A stretch of DNA of 64,000 nucleotides from Hygrophila difformis (GCA_030278955.1 JAOANR010000014.1:32997453-33061452); one strand, 5' to 3'. Shown: positions 10,732 to 23,815, counted from the stretch's first letter. The notes: generated from the letters alone by a model not told the origin. Numbers and translations are program-made.

Positions 10732-12347
10732 AATACTGATCGTCCCCGAGCAGTCAGAGTCAATGTTCCTAAGAACACGGACTCTTCATATTCAATTCAT
10801 TTTCGTGGCTTCATAAATCACATTCTTTTTGGATTGGGATAAGATAATCAAAAACTACAAGTATTAAATTCCCTTGATTGCAGTGTTTAATGAAATGATA
10901 CTTGCTCACTATATCGGGCCTACAAATCAAACATTATTATCAACCCTTCATGGATATCATGTTTGAAAGATGCAAAGATTAAGGATGAGAATTAGAGGAT
11001 GACATGAACATTTTTAATGAAACAGAGCCTCACTTATAAGAGAATCGGAAAATTCACTCACTCTCAATTGGGTTTGATCGATGAACACTCAAAATCAGAT
11101 TTAATTAAATTATCCTATAAACTTGCAATCAGACCAACTCGCCACCGGCTCATTTCCTCAAATCGAGATCACGAGGTCTTATTCAAGGGTTGTAATGGGG
11201 CATACGGTTGTAACATAGGTAGGAAAGGGAATTTATTGGGCTAAGAAGTGGCAAGAGTTAATTCTATCATAACTTGGCATATTTTTATTTAAACTTTATG
11301 ATCATCAATATATTTCTTTCTTTCTTTCTTTTGCTTTTCTTTTCTATTGCATGACATTAGACTATGTCTAATTTGCTTTGTCATTTGCAATTTATTTGTG
11401 TTGAATGGAATTCAACTTTTTCTTTTTCTTTTTTTAAATCGGTTTATAACATACCGATTAATATGGATTGATGATCGTACGTTTAATGCCTTTGATAGAA
11501 TTTATCCTTGCACACTTGGGTTTGAATTTCCTGGTCTTTTTAGAAGGTTGTGAATGGTATAGTGGGCTTCAAAGAAAAATTAGGCTTAAGGTTCAAATTG
11601 GTTAATCCTAAAGGGAAAATATTTTTGGGTTTGGATTTCAAAAGAAGGCCAAAATTTTGGGTTTTCTAAGTGCCTTGATCATATGCTCGATTTCGGGAAC
11701 ATGGCATGGTCTTGAATCGGTCCCAATTGCAAGTTCTAGTTTCCTTTAATCAAAATGATTCACACATCAAAGAAAATGAATGAGTAAAAATGACTCATGG
11801 CTCAAATCTCACAAGGTTGGATTGATTCATGTCATACAGTATTCTCAAATTTAATCAAAGCTCAATTCTAACAATTTATTCAATCGAAATCTTTGACATG
11901 CAGATTTATTACCCAATAAGCTGATCGCATCATTAAATTTTTATAGCTCAAAATCTCAGGAATTTATGTCATGCATGTCTTCAATTATATTATCCCAGTT
12001 TAAAAGTTTGAAAATTTAATCACAAGCCTAAATTCAGCATGTGAATTTAGAGCAAGTCTATGCATATTTTTGCTAGTTATTTAATTTAAAGCAGTAAAGA
12101 GGCACTGCTGACATACAGAGTATGTCCACAGCATATTTTTGGCCTGACAGTCACTTATTCATCTTGGACTGTGCAGACATCTTTTTAAGAATAAAATTGT
12201 TTGGACTGCAAAATTCCAAAATTAAAACAGTGAATGATATCAATTACAAGAGATTCCATTGCAATCAGGACGATTTTGCACAAGGGAAATGAAATTCTCT
12301 TATATGATATTTACAATTACGCTTCAATTGAAAAGACCATTACATGC
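10732..12347 (-). other. 3' untranslated region of the 42-kb element
   Basis: About 1.6 kb between the long ORF's stop and the 3' LTR. No gene is supported on either strand; short open frames show no recognisable motif. Confidence 0.6.
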
Positions 12348-13468
12348 TCAATCTGTCTTCTCTCCTGGCTGATTTGATGGTCCCGCTGCATCTGATGGAG
12401 GTGGGAGTGGCTTGGGAAGTTGACTGATGAGTGCTTGCATCAGTGTTTCCATCATTTTGCGCTGTTTTTCTTCATTCTCCAATCTTTCTCTGTGCATGCG
12501 CTCTTCTCTTTCCATCATCATTTGCCTGAATTCCGCCTCTTTCTTTTCCTTCTCCTGTTTCTCCTTTCGCTTCTCTTCCTTTTCTCTCCTACGCTCTTGG
12601 CGTTCTTCTTCTCTCTCCCTCCTTCGCTCTTCACGTTCCTCTTCGGCCCTTTTTCGCTGTTCCTCTTGGCTTGCCATAACTACATTAGTCATAGACTTCA
12701 TTCCCTCGAGCACAGATTGACTCATCTTGCTCACCATCTCAAATGCTTGGGAATCAGCAGGGAATTGGGATACGTTCTGGCTTTGAGGAGGCATCTGAGG
12801 TTGAGGTCGAGTCGGAGCTGCCGGAATTGGATTTGGTACTTCTGTTTGTTCTTGGTCTGCAGGAGGCTCTTCTTGGACATTTGAAGGTCCTGCATCAGCA
12901 CAGGTTTTCTGTGTTCCCTTCTTTGTCTTGGGCTGTCTCTTTCTTTTTCTCGATGCTTGCCCACTTGATATAAAAGAGGATTGGGCGTCTGAATCTCCTC
13001 TGCCGAACATTTGAGGGAGAGAATATCTAATACTCTCACACAGGGGAAGTCTCGGCACACTGATAGGTGGGTTTACTTTCACCACTGTGTCACCCTCAAA
13101 AGCGCTCAAATCAACTCCCTGAGCAATGCAGATCCTCCTAATCTGATTTGGGTAGCACAGAACCTGCCTGTCATTTATCCGGGTTGTCATTACTTCGAAC
13201 ACATGTCTCCCTACATTCAGTTTTGCTCCGCTCCACATTCTTGCAAATCCCATCAGTACATTCCCAGATGTGGTGTGCGGATGCGAATTGGGCCGGATCT
13301 TGGACATGTAGAACTCATAAGTTGGCATGAACTGTATCTGCAGCCATTTTGCATTGAATGTATGTCCTGGGGCAGTCACACTTGTCATGCTGTTAGCCAA
13401 GGTTGCATACCTCGCATATTCGCTCGTCTTGGCTCTCTTTGTCATGATCTCATCAGGGGGAAATTCGC
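12348..13468 (-). pseudogene. Long ORF of the 42-kb element, C-terminal part
   Basis: The frame is open from the insertion boundary at 13468 down to a stop at 12348; an internal ATG at 13445 gives 365 residues. The first part (NAKWLQIQFMPTYEFYMSKI, later LMGFARMWSGAKLNVGRHVF, then CYPNQIRRICIAQGVD) has the layout of the putative plant transposon protein domain (Pfam PF20167 as remembered), common in plant retrotransposon ORFs of unknown function. The remainder is proline-rich, then a long RRERE/EKEKK charged coiled coil, ending with a short leucine-rich tail. The N-terminal portion of the same protein is at 37890-41128; the Athila array separates them and a few host codons were probably lost at the junction. 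Confidence 0.7.
13464..13468. repeat. Left target site of the Athila array (TTCGC)
   Basis: Five bases directly before the first Athila LTR. No matching copy exists at the right edge (about 37890) because the last unit is truncated there, so the duplication cannot be confirmed. Confidence 0.4.
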
Positions 13469-15043
13469 TGATATATGTTGTATTTGATGATATTTTTATG
13501 CATATGTCAACTTAAATTGTTTGAGAAAATTAATAAAAATGGCCTTGATTGGATTGATTGTTGGGACATTGGTTTTGTAGGAAAGGTGGCAAAATTTCCA
13601 ACATTGGGCAGCCTATTTTGAAGTGTTGGGCGTGCCCACGCCTAAGGACCAATTCGCAGCTGTGGGGTCTATGTGTGAAGCATCAAAATTTGCAAAAAGA
13701 TCCTTGGGGCTAAATTGAAGTATCTAAATCTTTGGGCATCAAATCAAGAGGAATTTTCAGATTTTTCTTTATGGCATCAAATCCTTGGGAATCAATTACA
13801 AAAGAATAATCAAAGGCATGATTTTGATGTTTTTGGATGCAATTGAGGGAGGCTTTTTGGGTGCAATTGAGGAGGCTACTACTTGGAACATGCAAAAAGG
13901 GAGAAAGAATAATAAAAAGAATTGGTTTGTTTTGCTATAAATAGGAGGAGACCAAAGAGCAAAACACAACACATTGGCCATTATTCCACAAAATATACAC
14001 ATTGGCCATTTTCCACCAAAAGAGGTTCCAACCATTGAAGAGCACAAGAGGGACTCCAACCATTGGAGACACACTAGAGAGGAGACTCCATTTTTGTTGG
14101 CACTTACAAAATTGGAGGATTCCAAGGGCAATAAGGATTCGATCCTTTGTGGGTGATTTTCTTGTTCTATTTCTATAATTGATTACCATGTTGGATTGTA
14201 TGGATTTGGTTATGTTTTGGATGGATTGTGAGTAGTTTTCTTATCTAGTTTAGGCTTTGAATTTGTGTGTGGATATGGAATTGTGAGACTTATTTTGTTG
14301 ACATATTTTTATGCTTAATTGAATTGGGTATTTTTAATTCCTCTATTTATTATGTTTTGAATTGCTTGATTGATATAGCGGCCGCGTGTTGATTGAGTAA
14401 TTTATTGCTAGATTGGGGAGTGCATCCGTAATTGTGTATTTTTCCAATCAAGTAGCAAACTAGAGGAAGAATACTCTAGTGAGGGATTAAAATCGGTTTT
14501 AAACACTACCTCGTAGGATTAGTGTTGAATCGAATTGGGTTTTTCTTGTGCTAAATGCTATCAAGTCATGATATGCTATGGTCGTACCTAGTATTCACAC
14601 TTGATTAGGGGAATGGTTTATGGTCGTACCTAAATCATCGAATAAGTATGGAAAAATTGGTTGGGAAACGCTTGTAGACCAACTTTAACCAATTTAGTCA
14701 ATTAGCCAATTAAGTTAAATGCATGTCAATGATCAATTCCATATCCAATACATAATTCATGCCTAAACTAGAGTTTTAATTATCCTAAAGAGCTCACTTG
14801 TTACCTTGCAATTATTTTTATTCTTGTTTAATTTTTATTTTCTTTTTACTAGTTTAGTTGAAATCAAATCCCCCCATCTTTATAAATATAAATATAATTT
14901 ATAATTAATCAAGTGATTGAAAATAAACTCTTTGAGCAAGTTCCCAGTGGAGACGACCCTACTCACTATATATATTACATTTATTTATCTTCTTTTGTGG
15001 TGTAGGACTAATATTTAATTTGCAGCTTTGCGACGAGCTAGCA
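13469..15043 (+). repeat. Athila LTR 1
   Basis: TGATATAT...GCTAGCA, 1,575 bp, ending five bases before the primer site. It carries a TATA box at 13936-13943 and one copy of a GGCGTGCCCACGCC palindrome-like motif at about 13628. By eye it differs from LTR 3 at three sites and from LTR 2 at seven. Confidence 0.95.
13936..13943 (+). promoter_or_regulatory. TATA box, Athila LTR 1
   Basis: TATAAATA followed by GGAGGAGACC, about 470 bp into the LTR; identical in LTR 2 (24284-24291) and LTR 3 (34638-34645). Likely promoter of the genomic RNA. Confidence 0.75.
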
Positions 15044-15048
15044 ATTTT

Positions 15049-15066
15049 TGGCGCCGTTGCCGGGGA
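15049..15066 (+). promoter_or_regulatory. Primer-binding site, tRNA-Asp type, unit 1
   Basis: TGGCGCCGTTGCCGGGGA is the primer site known for Athila elements, complementary to the 3' end of plant tRNA-Asp. It starts five bases after the LTR. Confidence 0.9.
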
Positions 15067-15155
15067 CTATCGCCAAAAGAGAATTTTTCATACCTTGGTT
15101 AATTTAATATATATATATATATATTTCTCTAATCTTTATTTCCACTTATTGGTAT

Positions 15156-18100
15156 ATGCCTCGCACAGATCGTGGTGGTGAAAAGAATTACGATCCAGAG
15201 ATTGAAAAGACCGCACGCCGTTTGAGTAAAGAAGCCAGGGAACGAAGGAGAGAAGAGAAAGCGGAGGTGTTGACACCTTTGCTCAATTTGGAAATTCAAA
15301 TAGCGGAGGATTCAAGTTCATCATCAGATTCTGAGGAAAGCGAAAAAGTGAAAGAGGAAACTGAAATTCCTCAACCTGCTATGGCACAACAGAGAACATT
15401 GAGGGAGCTAGCATCCCCTGACCTGGCTCAACAACCACTCTGTATTACTTTTCCTACTGTGGCCGACAATGCGGCCTCTGTGTTGAAAACTGGACTAATA
15501 CATTTGTTGCCTAACTTTCATGGTTTGTCAGGAGAAGAACCACACAAACACTTACAGGAGTTTGATGTGGTGTGTACAAGCATGAAACCAGCTGGTGTCA
15601 CTGAAGATCAAATCAAGCTAAGGGCATTTCCATTTTCCTTGAAAGATGCAGCAAAGGATTGGTTGTTCAACCTTCCTGCAGGTAGTATCACCACTTGGAA
15701 TGAGATGAAGCGTAAGTTTTTGGAGAAGTATTTTCCTGCTTCTCGAGCTGCAAACCTGAGGAAAGAGATATGTGGTATTAAACAAGCTACAAGGGAGTCA
15801 CTTTTTGAATACTGGGATAGGTTCAATAAACTTATTACTAGGTGTCCACAGCACCAAATTTCCGAGCAATTACTAATCCAGTATTTCTATGAAGGTTTAA
15901 CCACTATGGACAGGATGCTTATAGATGCTGCAAGTGGAGGTGCATTTATGAACAAGACACCGGAGGAGGCCTGGGCATTGTTGAATAATATGGCAATGAA
16001 TTCACAGCAGTTTGGGCCAAGGGAAGTTGTTCCAGTGAAAGAAGCTGGGGAAGTAAGTTCTTTACAGCAACAATTAACTGAATTAACATCTTTTGTTCGT
16101 AAGCTTGCTGTAGGGAATGCACAGGTAAAGGCCTGTGGAATATGCTCAAACACGGATCATTCCACTGATGCTTGTCCCACGTTGTCTGAGGAAGTAGAAG
16201 TTAATGCAGCTGGATTTGTGCAAAGGAGGAATTACGACCCATTTTCCAACACGTACAATCCGGGATGGAGGGATCATCCCAATTTGCGTTATGGGAATCA
16301 ACAAGCTCCTACACAACAACCTCCGGGTTTTCAACCAGCTCCACCGCCGCCACAACAAAGGGCAGCCCCACAAGCTCCCTTCCCAGGTAATTCTCTACAT
16401 GATCTAGTTAAGAATATGGCAGCTAATATGTTGCAATTTCAACAGGAAACTAGAACAAGTATAAAGAATTTGGAGGATCAAATGTCCCAAGTAGTGAATG
16501 AGGTGCGTGATATGAAGCAAAGGGAAAAAGGAAAATTGCCTGCTCAAACACATGCTAATCCTGGAAATGTTAGTGCAATGACGCTGAGAAGTGGAAAGGA
16601 ATTAGAAGGTCCAAAGGAGATCGTTTCAAAGGAAAAGGCAGAGGATGAAATTGAAAAAGAAATGGAGCAAGAAGCACAAAAATCAAGTGATGAGGTAAAA
16701 TTAAATTTACCAATTACTCCAAAATCTAATATTGCTCCTTTTCCTCATAGGTTGGTGAAGCCTTCAAAGGGAGACAAGGACAAGGAAATCATGGAGGTGT
16801 TTAAAAAAGTGGAATTGAGCATTCCCTTGTTAGATGCAATCAAGCAGATCCCTCGATATGCAAAGTTTCTAAAGGACTTGTGTTCCAACAAGCAAAAATT
16901 GAGAGGAGATGAGAAGGTGATAGCGGGAGAAAGTGTATCCGCCATGCTTCAAAGGAAACTTCCACAAAAATGCGGAGATCCCGGTATGTTTGTCATTCCA
17001 TGCAAGATAGGAAAAATGGAGGTAAAAAGGGCTATGTTAGATTTAGGTGCTGCTATTAATGTAATGCCTAGATCTATTTTTAACTCTTTGAACATTGGAC
17101 CACTTAAAGAAACAGGTATAATAATTCAATTAGCGGATAGGACTAATGCATATCCTGAGGGTATTATAGAGGATGTCCTAGTTCAAGTTAATGAATTAAT
17201 ATTTCCTGTTGATTTCTATATTTTGGATATGCATGATGAAAACTCACCAAATCCTTCACCTATTTTGCTTGGAAGACCATTTATGTGCACAGCTAGAACA
17301 AAAATTGATGTAAAAACTGGAACTCTTTCCATGGAATTTGAAGGTGAAAAAGTCCAATTTAATATTTTTGATGCCATGAAATATCCAGTCGAATCTAATG
17401 CTTTGTGTTGCATAGATGTTCTTGATGTTAATGTGCAGGAGGTCTTTGATTTAAATGGGAAGGATGACCTTGAGACAGCAATTATACAGAACCTTCGAGT
17501 CGATACTTTGGATGAAACACCAGTGGATGATGCTGTGAAGGAGATGGTTCAAGCTTTGCACTCTCTAGAACCTAAACCATCAAGGTATGCTGTTGTGAAT
17601 TCCATACTTAAGAAATCTGACAATGGTCTTTTGCCATCGGTTGTGCAGGCACCAATTTTGGAGATGAAACCACTGCCACCCACTCTTAAATATACATTCC
17701 TAGGAGCTGAAAAGACCTTACCAGTGATTATCTCAGCTGCCCTATCTCCTACACAAGAGGAAAAGTTGGTTCGTGTGTTGAGAGAGCAAAAAGAGGCTAT
17801 TGGTTGGCAATTAGCAGATATAAGAGGAATTAGCCCTTTCTTGTGCACTCACAGGATTGCGCTTGAAGAAGATACAAAACCTTTAAGGCAAGCACAAAGG
17901 AGACTCAATCCGGCCATGATGGAAGTGGTGAAGAAGGAGATCCTCAAACTATTGGATGCAGACATCATCTACCCAATTTCAGATAGCAACTGGGTAAGTC
18001 CCATTCATGTGGTTCCAAAGAAGTCAGGAGTTACAGTGGAAGCTGATCATGATGGTAATTTTATTCCTGTAAGGAAGCAAACCGGTTGGAGACAATGTAT

Positions 18101-20555
18101 TGATTACCGTAAATTAAATTCTGTAACAAAGAAAGATCATTTTCCCCTACCCTTTATTGATCAAATGGTTGAGCGTTTGGCAGGGAAGTCACATTATTGC
18201 TTCCTAGATGGCTTTTCAGGGTACTTTCAGATTGCCATTGCGCCTGAGGACCAAGAGAAGACCACATTCACTTGCCCATTTGGAACCTTCGCCTATAGGA
18301 GAATGCCATTCGGACTTTGCAACGCCCCTGCCACCTTTCAAAGGTGCATGGTAAGTATTTTTTCTGATTATGTGGGGAAAGGGATAGAAGTGTTCATGGA
18401 TGACTTTAGCGTGTATGGAACTGATTTTGACACTTGCTTAGATAATTTGGAATTAATTTTGAAAAGATGCAAGGACACTAAGTTAGTGTTAAATTGGGAG
18501 AAGTGTCAATTCATGGTAGAAGAGGGGATAGTCCTTGGTCATTTAGTGTCATCTAAGGGGATAGAAGTTGATAAGGCCAAGGTCGATATTATTTCTGCTT
18601 TACCCTACCCCATTTCGGTGAGGGATATTCGTTCTTTTTTAGGACATGTAGGATTTTATCGACGTTTCATCAAAGATTTCTCCAAGGTGGCTGCTCCTCT
18701 TTTCAAGTTGCTACAAAAAGATATCCAATTTGAGTTTGATGATCAATGCAAGAAGACCTTTGACAAGATTAAGGAGCTGTTGACTTCACCTCCCATTATT
18801 CAGCCGCCAAACTGGGAGCTTCCTTTCGAAATCATGTGTGATGCAAGTGACACCGCAGTTGGAGCTGTGCTTGGACAAAGAAGTGGAAGAATTCCTTGGG
18901 CAATCTACTATGCATCAAAAGCTCTAAATGGAGCCCAATTAAATTATTCCACTACTGAAAAAGAACTCCTAGCTGTTGTATTTGCTCTTGAAAAATTTCG
19001 ATCTTATTTGCTTGGTACTAAAGTAATTGTCTTTTCTGATCATGCAGCTCTAAGGTACCTTATGACAAAGAAAGATAGCAAACCAAGGCTCATTCGATGG
19101 GTCTTACTCCTACAAGAATTTGATGTAGAAATTCGAGACAAAAAAGGTAGTGAGAACCTTGTGGCTGACCACCTCAGTCGACTCCCAACACCTCAAGAGA
19201 AATTATCTTTAAGGGAGTATTTTCCGGATGAGCAATTGCTTTCAAATTCTAGCATTTCACCTTGGTATGCGGATTTAGTTAATTATTTGGTCACTAATCA
19301 ATTTCCTATAGGTTGGACAAAGGCAAAGAAGGATAAGCTTAAGAGTGATGCTAGATATTACATATGGGATGACCCGTACCTGTGGAAGCGTTGCCAAGAT
19401 CAAGTGATAAGGCGGTGTGTAAGTGAAAGTGAGTACGAATCCATTCTTAAATTCTGTCATTCCATGGAGTGTGGAGGTCATTTTGGTGCCCAAAGAACCG
19501 CAAGGAAGGTATTAGATAGTGGTTTTTATTGGCCTACCTTATTTAAAGATGCATATTCGTTTTGCAAAATGTGTGATAAGTGTCAAAGGGTAGGAAATAT
19601 AACTGCTAGAGATCAAATGCCCCTAACACCAATGATGTTTGTTGAAATATTTGATGTATGGGGGATGGATTTTATGGGGCCATTTCCTAATTCTCATGGA
19701 TTTTTATATATCATACTTGCTGTTGACTATGTTTCGAAATGGGTGGAAGCAAAAGCCACTCGGACTAATGATTCAAAGGTTGTTGCAGATTTCCTCAAGT
19801 CCATTTTCAATCGTTTTGGGATGCCCAAGGCGGTTGTCAGTGACCGGGGTACTCATTTTTGCAACAAAACTATTTCAGCTCTGTTTCGCAGGTATGGTGT
19901 TCTACACAAGGTCTCAACCTCTTACCACCCGCAAACCAATGGGCAAGCTGAAGTTTCCAACAAAGAGATCAAGGGGATTCTTGAAAAAATGGTGAGGCCG
20001 GACAGGAAGGATTGGAGCTTAAGGTTGGGAGATGCATTGTGGGCATACCGAACGGCATTCAAAACTCCAATAGGGATGTCTCCCTATAGGTTAGTCTTTG
20101 GTAAGCCATGTCATTTACCAGTTGAAATTGAACATCGTGCATTTTGGGCTGTTAAACAATGTAACATGAGTTTGAGTGAAGCTGGAGAAAGTAGAAAGTT
20201 GCAATTGCAAGAGTTGGAGGAGATTAGGAACGAGGCTTATGACAATGCCATGATTTACAAGGAGAAGAGTAAGAATTTTCATGACCAAAATATTTTGAGA
20301 AAAGATTTTAAGGTGGGCCAAAAGGTTTTACTTTATAATTCTAGACTCAAGCTCTTCCCGGGTAAGTTACGTTCTCGTTGGATAGGTCCATTTGTGGTGA
20401 CTAATATAACATCTTTTGGTGCAGTGGAAATACAAAGTTTACACACGGAGAAGAAGTTTGTGGTGAATGGGCATCGTCTTAAGCCCTATTATGAAGGATT
20501 TCAACCTCAAGTAGTGGAGGGAATCAAGTTTATTGAATCCCATGAGCGTAATTGA
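15156..20555 (+). CDS. gag-pol: Athila gag-pol polyprotein, unit 1 (intact)
   Basis: One uninterrupted frame of 1,799 residues. Order: acidic/serine-rich N-terminus; retrotransposon gag domain (about 110-250); CCHC zinc knuckle [14 protein letters not shown] (327-340); aspartic protease with the Athila-type LDLGAAIN active site (about 627-635); reverse transcriptase with [12 protein letters not shown] and the FMDD catalytic box (about 1081); RNase H starting at CDASDTAVG (about 1228); integrase with an HHCC zinc region (about 1430-1475), catalytic DDE residues in [13 protein letters not shown] and GQAEVSNKE (about 1502, 1561, 1595) and a GPF-type C-terminal module (about 1744). The product would form the virus-like particle, copy the RNA and integrate it. 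The ATG at 15156 was chosen because the protein starts identically in all three units. No env-like frame follows. Confidence 0.97.
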   Translation: MPRTDRGGEKNYDPEIEKTARRLSKEARERRREEKAEVLTPLLNLEIQIAEDSSSSSDSEESEKVKEETEIPQPAMAQQRTLRELASPDLAQQPLCITFPTVADNAASVLKTGLIHLLPNFHGLSGEEPHKHLQEFDVVCTSMKPAGVTEDQIKLRAFPFSLKDAAKDWLFNLPAGSITTWNEMKRKFLEKYFPASRAANLRKEICGIKQATRESLFEYWDRFNKLITRCPQHQISEQLLIQYFYEGLTTMDRMLIDAASGGAFMNKTPEEAWALLNNMAMNSQQFGPREVVPVKEAGEVSSLQQQLTELTSFVRKLAVGNAQVKACGICSNTDHSTDACPTLSEEVEVNAAGFVQRRNYDPFSNTYNPGWRDHPNLRYGNQQAPTQQPPGFQPAPPPPQQRAAPQAPFPGNSLHDLVKNMAANMLQFQQETRTSIKNLEDQMSQVVNEVRDMKQREKGKLPAQTHANPGNVSAMTLRSGKELEGPKEIVSKEKAEDEIEKEMEQEAQKSSDEVKLNLPITPKSNIAPFPHRLVKPSKGDKDKEIMEVFKKVELSIPLLDAIKQIPRYAKFLKDLCSNKQKLRGDEKVIAGESVSAMLQRKLPQKCGDPGMFVIPCKIGKMEVKRAMLDLGAAINVMPRSIFNSLNIGPLKETGIIIQLADRTNAYPEGIIEDVLVQVNELIFPVDFYILDMHDENSPNPSPILLGRPFMCTARTKIDVKTGTLSMEFEGEKVQFNIFDAMKYPVESNALCCIDVLDVNVQEVFDLNGKDDLETAIIQNLRVDTLDETPVDDAVKEMVQALHSLEPKPSRYAVVNSILKKSDNGLLPSVVQAPILEMKPLPPTLKYTFLGAEKTLPVIISAALSPTQEEKLVRVLREQKEAIGWQLADIRGISPFLCTHRIALEEDTKPLRQAQRRLNPAMMEVVKKEILKLLDADIIYPISDSNWVSPIHVVPKKSGVTVEADHDGNFIPVRKQTGWRQCIDYRKLNSVTKKDHFPLPFIDQMVERLAGKSHYCFLDGFSGYFQIAIAPEDQEKTTFTCPFGTFAYRRMPFGLCNAPATFQRCMVSIFSDYVGKGIEVFMDDFSVYGTDFDTCLDNLELILKRCKDTKLVLNWEKCQFMVEEGIVLGHLVSSKGIEVDKAKVDIISALPYPISVRDIRSFLGHVGFYRRFIKDFSKVAAPLFKLLQKDIQFEFDDQCKKTFDKIKELLTSPPIIQPPNWELPFEIMCDASDTAVGAVLGQRSGRIPWAIYYASKALNGAQLNYSTTEKELLAVVFALEKFRSYLLGTKVIVFSDHAALRYLMTKKDSKPRLIRWVLLLQEFDVEIRDKKGSENLVADHLSRLPTPQEKLSLREYFPDEQLLSNSSISPWYADLVNYLVTNQFPIGWTKAKKDKLKSDARYYIWDDPYLWKRCQDQVIRRCVSESEYESILKFCHSMECGGHFGAQRTARKVLDSGFYWPTLFKDAYSFCKMCDKCQRVGNITARDQMPLTPMMFVEIFDVWGMDFMGPFPNSHGFLYIILAVDYVSKWVEAKATRTNDSKVVADFLKSIFNRFGMPKAVVSDRGTHFCNKTISALFRRYGVLHKVSTSYHPQTNGQAEVSNKEIKGILEKMVRPDRKDWSLRLGDALWAYRTAFKTPIGMSPYRLVFGKPCHLPVEIEHRAFWAVKQCNMSLSEAGESRKLQLQELEEIRNEAYDNAMIYKEKSKNFHDQNILRKDFKVGQKVLLYNSRLKLFPGKLRSRWIGPFVVTNITSFGAVEIQSLHTEKKFVVNGHRLKPYYEGFQPQVVEGIKFIESHERN

Positions 20556-21060
20556 ATTAAGTCGTCATTGTGTCTAGCCAAAGACCTAAAAGAAAAGCGC
20601 TTCTTGGGAGGCAACCCAAGTTTCATATTTAAATTTCGCTTTGTTTAATTAAATTTTCGAGTCTTGATTCGAGTATAATAAAGTTTTCTTTGGTTTTGGA
20701 TCTTACTTGTTGATTTCAGGGACCTTTGGAATTGCAGGACAAACATTGATGTTAGGCGTGGGCACACTTAAGAGCAAAATTCATTCTGGAATTCATAAGG
20801 AAAAAAGATGGAGAAACAGAGTAATTAGAAGCCTTGTGCGTGGGCACGCATAAGGAGTAAAATTACACTGGAATTTGGGTTCAAGTGAAAAGAGGACAAA
20901 CAGAATAATTTGAAGCCTTAGGCGTGGGCACGCCCAAGGAGTCAATTTACACTGGAATTGGAGTGGAAGGAAGGAGGTCCACCAGGCTAAATGAGAGCCC
21001 TAGGCGTGGGCACACATAAGAAACAAAAATAGCCTGCAATTAAAGAGGGAATAAGGCAAA
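20556..21060 (+). repeat. Four ~83-bp tandem repeats with GCGTGGGCAC core, unit 1
   Basis: After the gag-pol stop, four degenerate repeats start near 20755, 20838, 20921 and 21003. Each has a GGCGTGGGCACGCC-like near-palindrome followed by AAGGAGTAAAATTACACTGGAATT-like sequence (shortest shared forms differ). A fifth copy of the core sits in the LTR with its central GG replaced by CC. The same block in unit 2 is at about 31097-31370. Confidence 0.75.
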
Positions 21061-21099
21061 AATCAGTCCAAATATTCACTCATTTCAAGCCCTAGTAGA

Positions 21100-22435
21100 A
21101 ACACCAAGCTCTCTCTCCTGCTCTCTCTCTCAGTCGGACGCCTTTCCTCACCGGATCTGTCTCGCCGCTGCTTCGCCGCCGCCCGCCGCGCCATCGCCGC
21201 CGCTGCTTCGTCGCCGCCCTCTGCTCGGCGAACCTCGCCCATCGCCGCCTCCACCTTGTGCCACCCCTGCTCCAAGCCACCGCGAGCGACCGCCTCCGCC
21301 ATCCGCCGGATCCGCCGCCCCTCCCCGTCTCTGTCTGTCACCGCGAGCCTAGCCGCCGCCACCATTTCTGCCCTCTCACCCGGATCCGCCCCTGTGCCGG
21401 AACCCGAGCCACCTCCGCCTCGCTCGAATCACCGAGCGCCGCCCCTCGCCATCTTCTTCTTCTCTCTTCTCAACGCCGCCCCTCCCCGTCTCTGTCTGTC
21501 ACAGCGAGCCTAGCCGCCGCCGCCATTTCTGCCCTCTCACCCGGATCCGCCCCTGTGCCGGAACCCGAGCCACCTCCGCCTCGCTCGAATCACCGAGCGC
21601 CGCCCCTCGCCATCTTTTTCTTCTCTCTTCTCAACGCCGCCGCCTCCCCTCTCTCGCCGTCGGCCGTCCACCTCCCGTCGCGCAGCACCACCGCTCGCCG
21701 GAACCCTACCATGCCGCCTCCGTTCCCTCTGTCTCTCTCGATCTGTCCTGCGTCCCTCTCTCTCGATCTGTGCCGCCACCGCCGCCCCTGCACAGCGCCG
21801 TCACCACCGCCCAGCCCCGCCCCTCCAACGCCGCCTCTCTCTCTCGCCCAGTCACGCCATCCGCCGCCCACCACAGTAGAGCCGCTGCGAGTTTCCAAAG
21901 GAGCCAATTGTTCATGCCCGACACTCATTTTCAGGGAAGTTCTTACTGCTATCTTTATGTGCATTATCAAATTGATGATTTCATTGCATATGTTAGCTAT
22001 TTAGAAACTCTTCTTGTTTTGAGGATCATAAGATGTGGTTGAATCGGGCTTTGTTTTCCATGGTGATTTCTGAAATTAGGGATGACATGTGTTAGTTGTG
22101 TTTGCCAATTGATTTTCATCTTGTGGTACATAGTTGTAGAAGAGATTACTGAGCTTAATTGTTATTTGGATTGTGACTGGTTCCTAATTGCTAGATTCTC
22201 TTATTCTTGTTGGCATTGGTTGGTTTGTTGCAATTTTCCTGCGTGCAAGGCCACTAATGGGACATACAAGCCAAAGACAACCTCCAACCAGAGCCCCTCA
22301 TTATTTCCATCTTGAACAGGATTCCCATAGCCCAAGTGCACAAGGAGAGCTTTCATTGCAAGTTCTACAGAGGAAGAATGAGTTGGTTGTTGCCACACTT
22401 AATCCAGGGAAGTTTCCTTTCTTCTCCTCTTAATT
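21100..22435 (+). other. GC-rich segment resembling a captured host-gene 5' end, unit 1
   Basis: An abrupt change from AT-rich to CT- and GCC-rich sequence with CTCTCTCTCC runs, like a plant 5' untranslated region and first exon. It includes a direct duplication of 161 bp (about 21316-21640). After about 21900 the composition returns to AT-rich, with splice-acceptor-like TTTTCAG sites. Open frames of up to 248 residues on several strands are low-complexity arginine/proline readings and are not supported as genes. It occupies the place of the env-like ORF found in other Athila elements. No donor gene is recognised. Confidence 0.5.
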
Positions 22436-23803
22436 TCATCTTTATTTTGCAATAGGGACATTGCATGATTTAGGTGTGGGGGGGGGGGGGGGGGGTTTAG
22501 GATATGCTTACACATGAATATGATTTTTGAACTTCCTAGCTTGTCCTCTTGCGTTGTCTTGCCAAGTCTTTTGTGCATTGCTTGAATTTTGTAGAGTTTG
22601 CCATGTTCTTAGTCAAATTAATTGAGGGGTATGCTTAGTTTTCTATCACTTAACCCTAAGTGAGCTATTTGAGCCTTTTTTTTTTAAAAAAAAAAAAATC
22701 CAAAAAAAAAAAAAAAACTCATCACATATTTGCTCAAATTTTCTTGTTGTGTGAAACGCATGAGACTGGATTTTCTAGAACTTGCTTGATTATACATAGT
22801 TGATTGTACTCTCATTTTTGAATCTTGATGCAAATAAAATGATAAGGGCACTAGGAATACCCCATTTTGGCCTTGTTTTCCCCTTGACCCATGTTTATCC
22901 TTTAGTGAACCACTCTGAGCCTATTGATATATCCATTTTTCTTGGTTCATGTTTAACCCCTTAGCCTGAGACCTTTTTCTTCGATTATGGCCATACACTC
23001 ATTTGAACCCTAGGAACATGAGGAAATTTGTTTAAGTATCATTACATGTGATTTTGGTTAAAGGTTGCACTTGATGTGAGTTGATTGAGTTTTTGTATTC
23101 GACATGTGATTTTGTTATTGTACTGCCTCTCTCTAAAAAAAAAAAAAAAAAAAACCAGGGCAGTGGAAATAAATAGTTTGGAACGTGTTCCTCTAACCGG
23201 AGTGTTATGAACAAAGAGTTGAAGTTCTGTCTGCAATTTTCAGACAATGGAATTCCTCTCATAAACGTACCAAGCTATTGAAAGCCACCAAAAAAAAAAG
23301 AAAAAAAAAAGAAGAAAAAAAGAGAGAGAGGCAGGCATGTTTGTATTAGCTGCAAGTGTAATTCTTTATTTTGAGAGCAGCATGATCATTGATGTCAAAG
23401 AGAATTTGTGCAACTTATGTTTCGTAGCATGTTTTGATGGTTAGACAATTTCCTAAATTCCTTTTAACCTACATATTCCATATTTTCCTACCCCAACCTT
23501 AGCCCCGTTACAACCCTAATAAAGACCCTTTGATTATGAGCATCATGTTCTTATTTGAGATGTGAATTTACTGTGATTTGATAGCAAGCCTATGGGATTG
23601 ATAGTTCTCTATGTGTATTGAGTGAAATCTAGCCTAAACACTTGAGGGTGAGTGATCTCTTATTATATTTTCCCATTTTGTGAGGATAGTTGGCTTTGCA
23701 TATCTTGATTTTGATGAAACTTTGACATGGTTAAATGATACTTGGTTTGGCATGCACTTTTGATATTTGGTTTTGATATATGCTTGAGGACAAGCATGGA
23801 TTA
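22436..23803 (+). other. Athila unit 1 3' region: poly-G and poly-A tracts, no gene
   Basis: Non-coding. A TTAGGTGTGG motif at about 22470 runs into a long G tract and resembles the true polypurine tract 1.3 kb further on. Poly-A and A/G simple repeats lie near 22685-22720, 23136-23155 and 23288-23330. Homopolymer lengths differ between units 1 and 2. Confidence 0.6.
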
Positions 23804-23815
23804 GGTGTGGGGGAG
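23804..23815 (+). promoter_or_regulatory. Polypurine tract, unit 1
   Basis: GGTGTGGGGGAG lies one base before the TG of LTR 2, the standard position of the plus-strand primer. The identical tract of unit 2 is 34158-34169. Confidence 0.75.

Noticed and set aside
12420..12884. Plus-strand leucine/phenylalanine-rich ORF
   Set aside because: It is the antisense reading of the charged coiled coil on the minus strand.
21258..22004. 248-residue proline/arginine-rich gene in the Athila 3' region
   Set aside because: Frames are open on both strands because of GCC/CT-rich composition. The protein is low-complexity with no conserved motif and spans a 161-bp DNA duplication.
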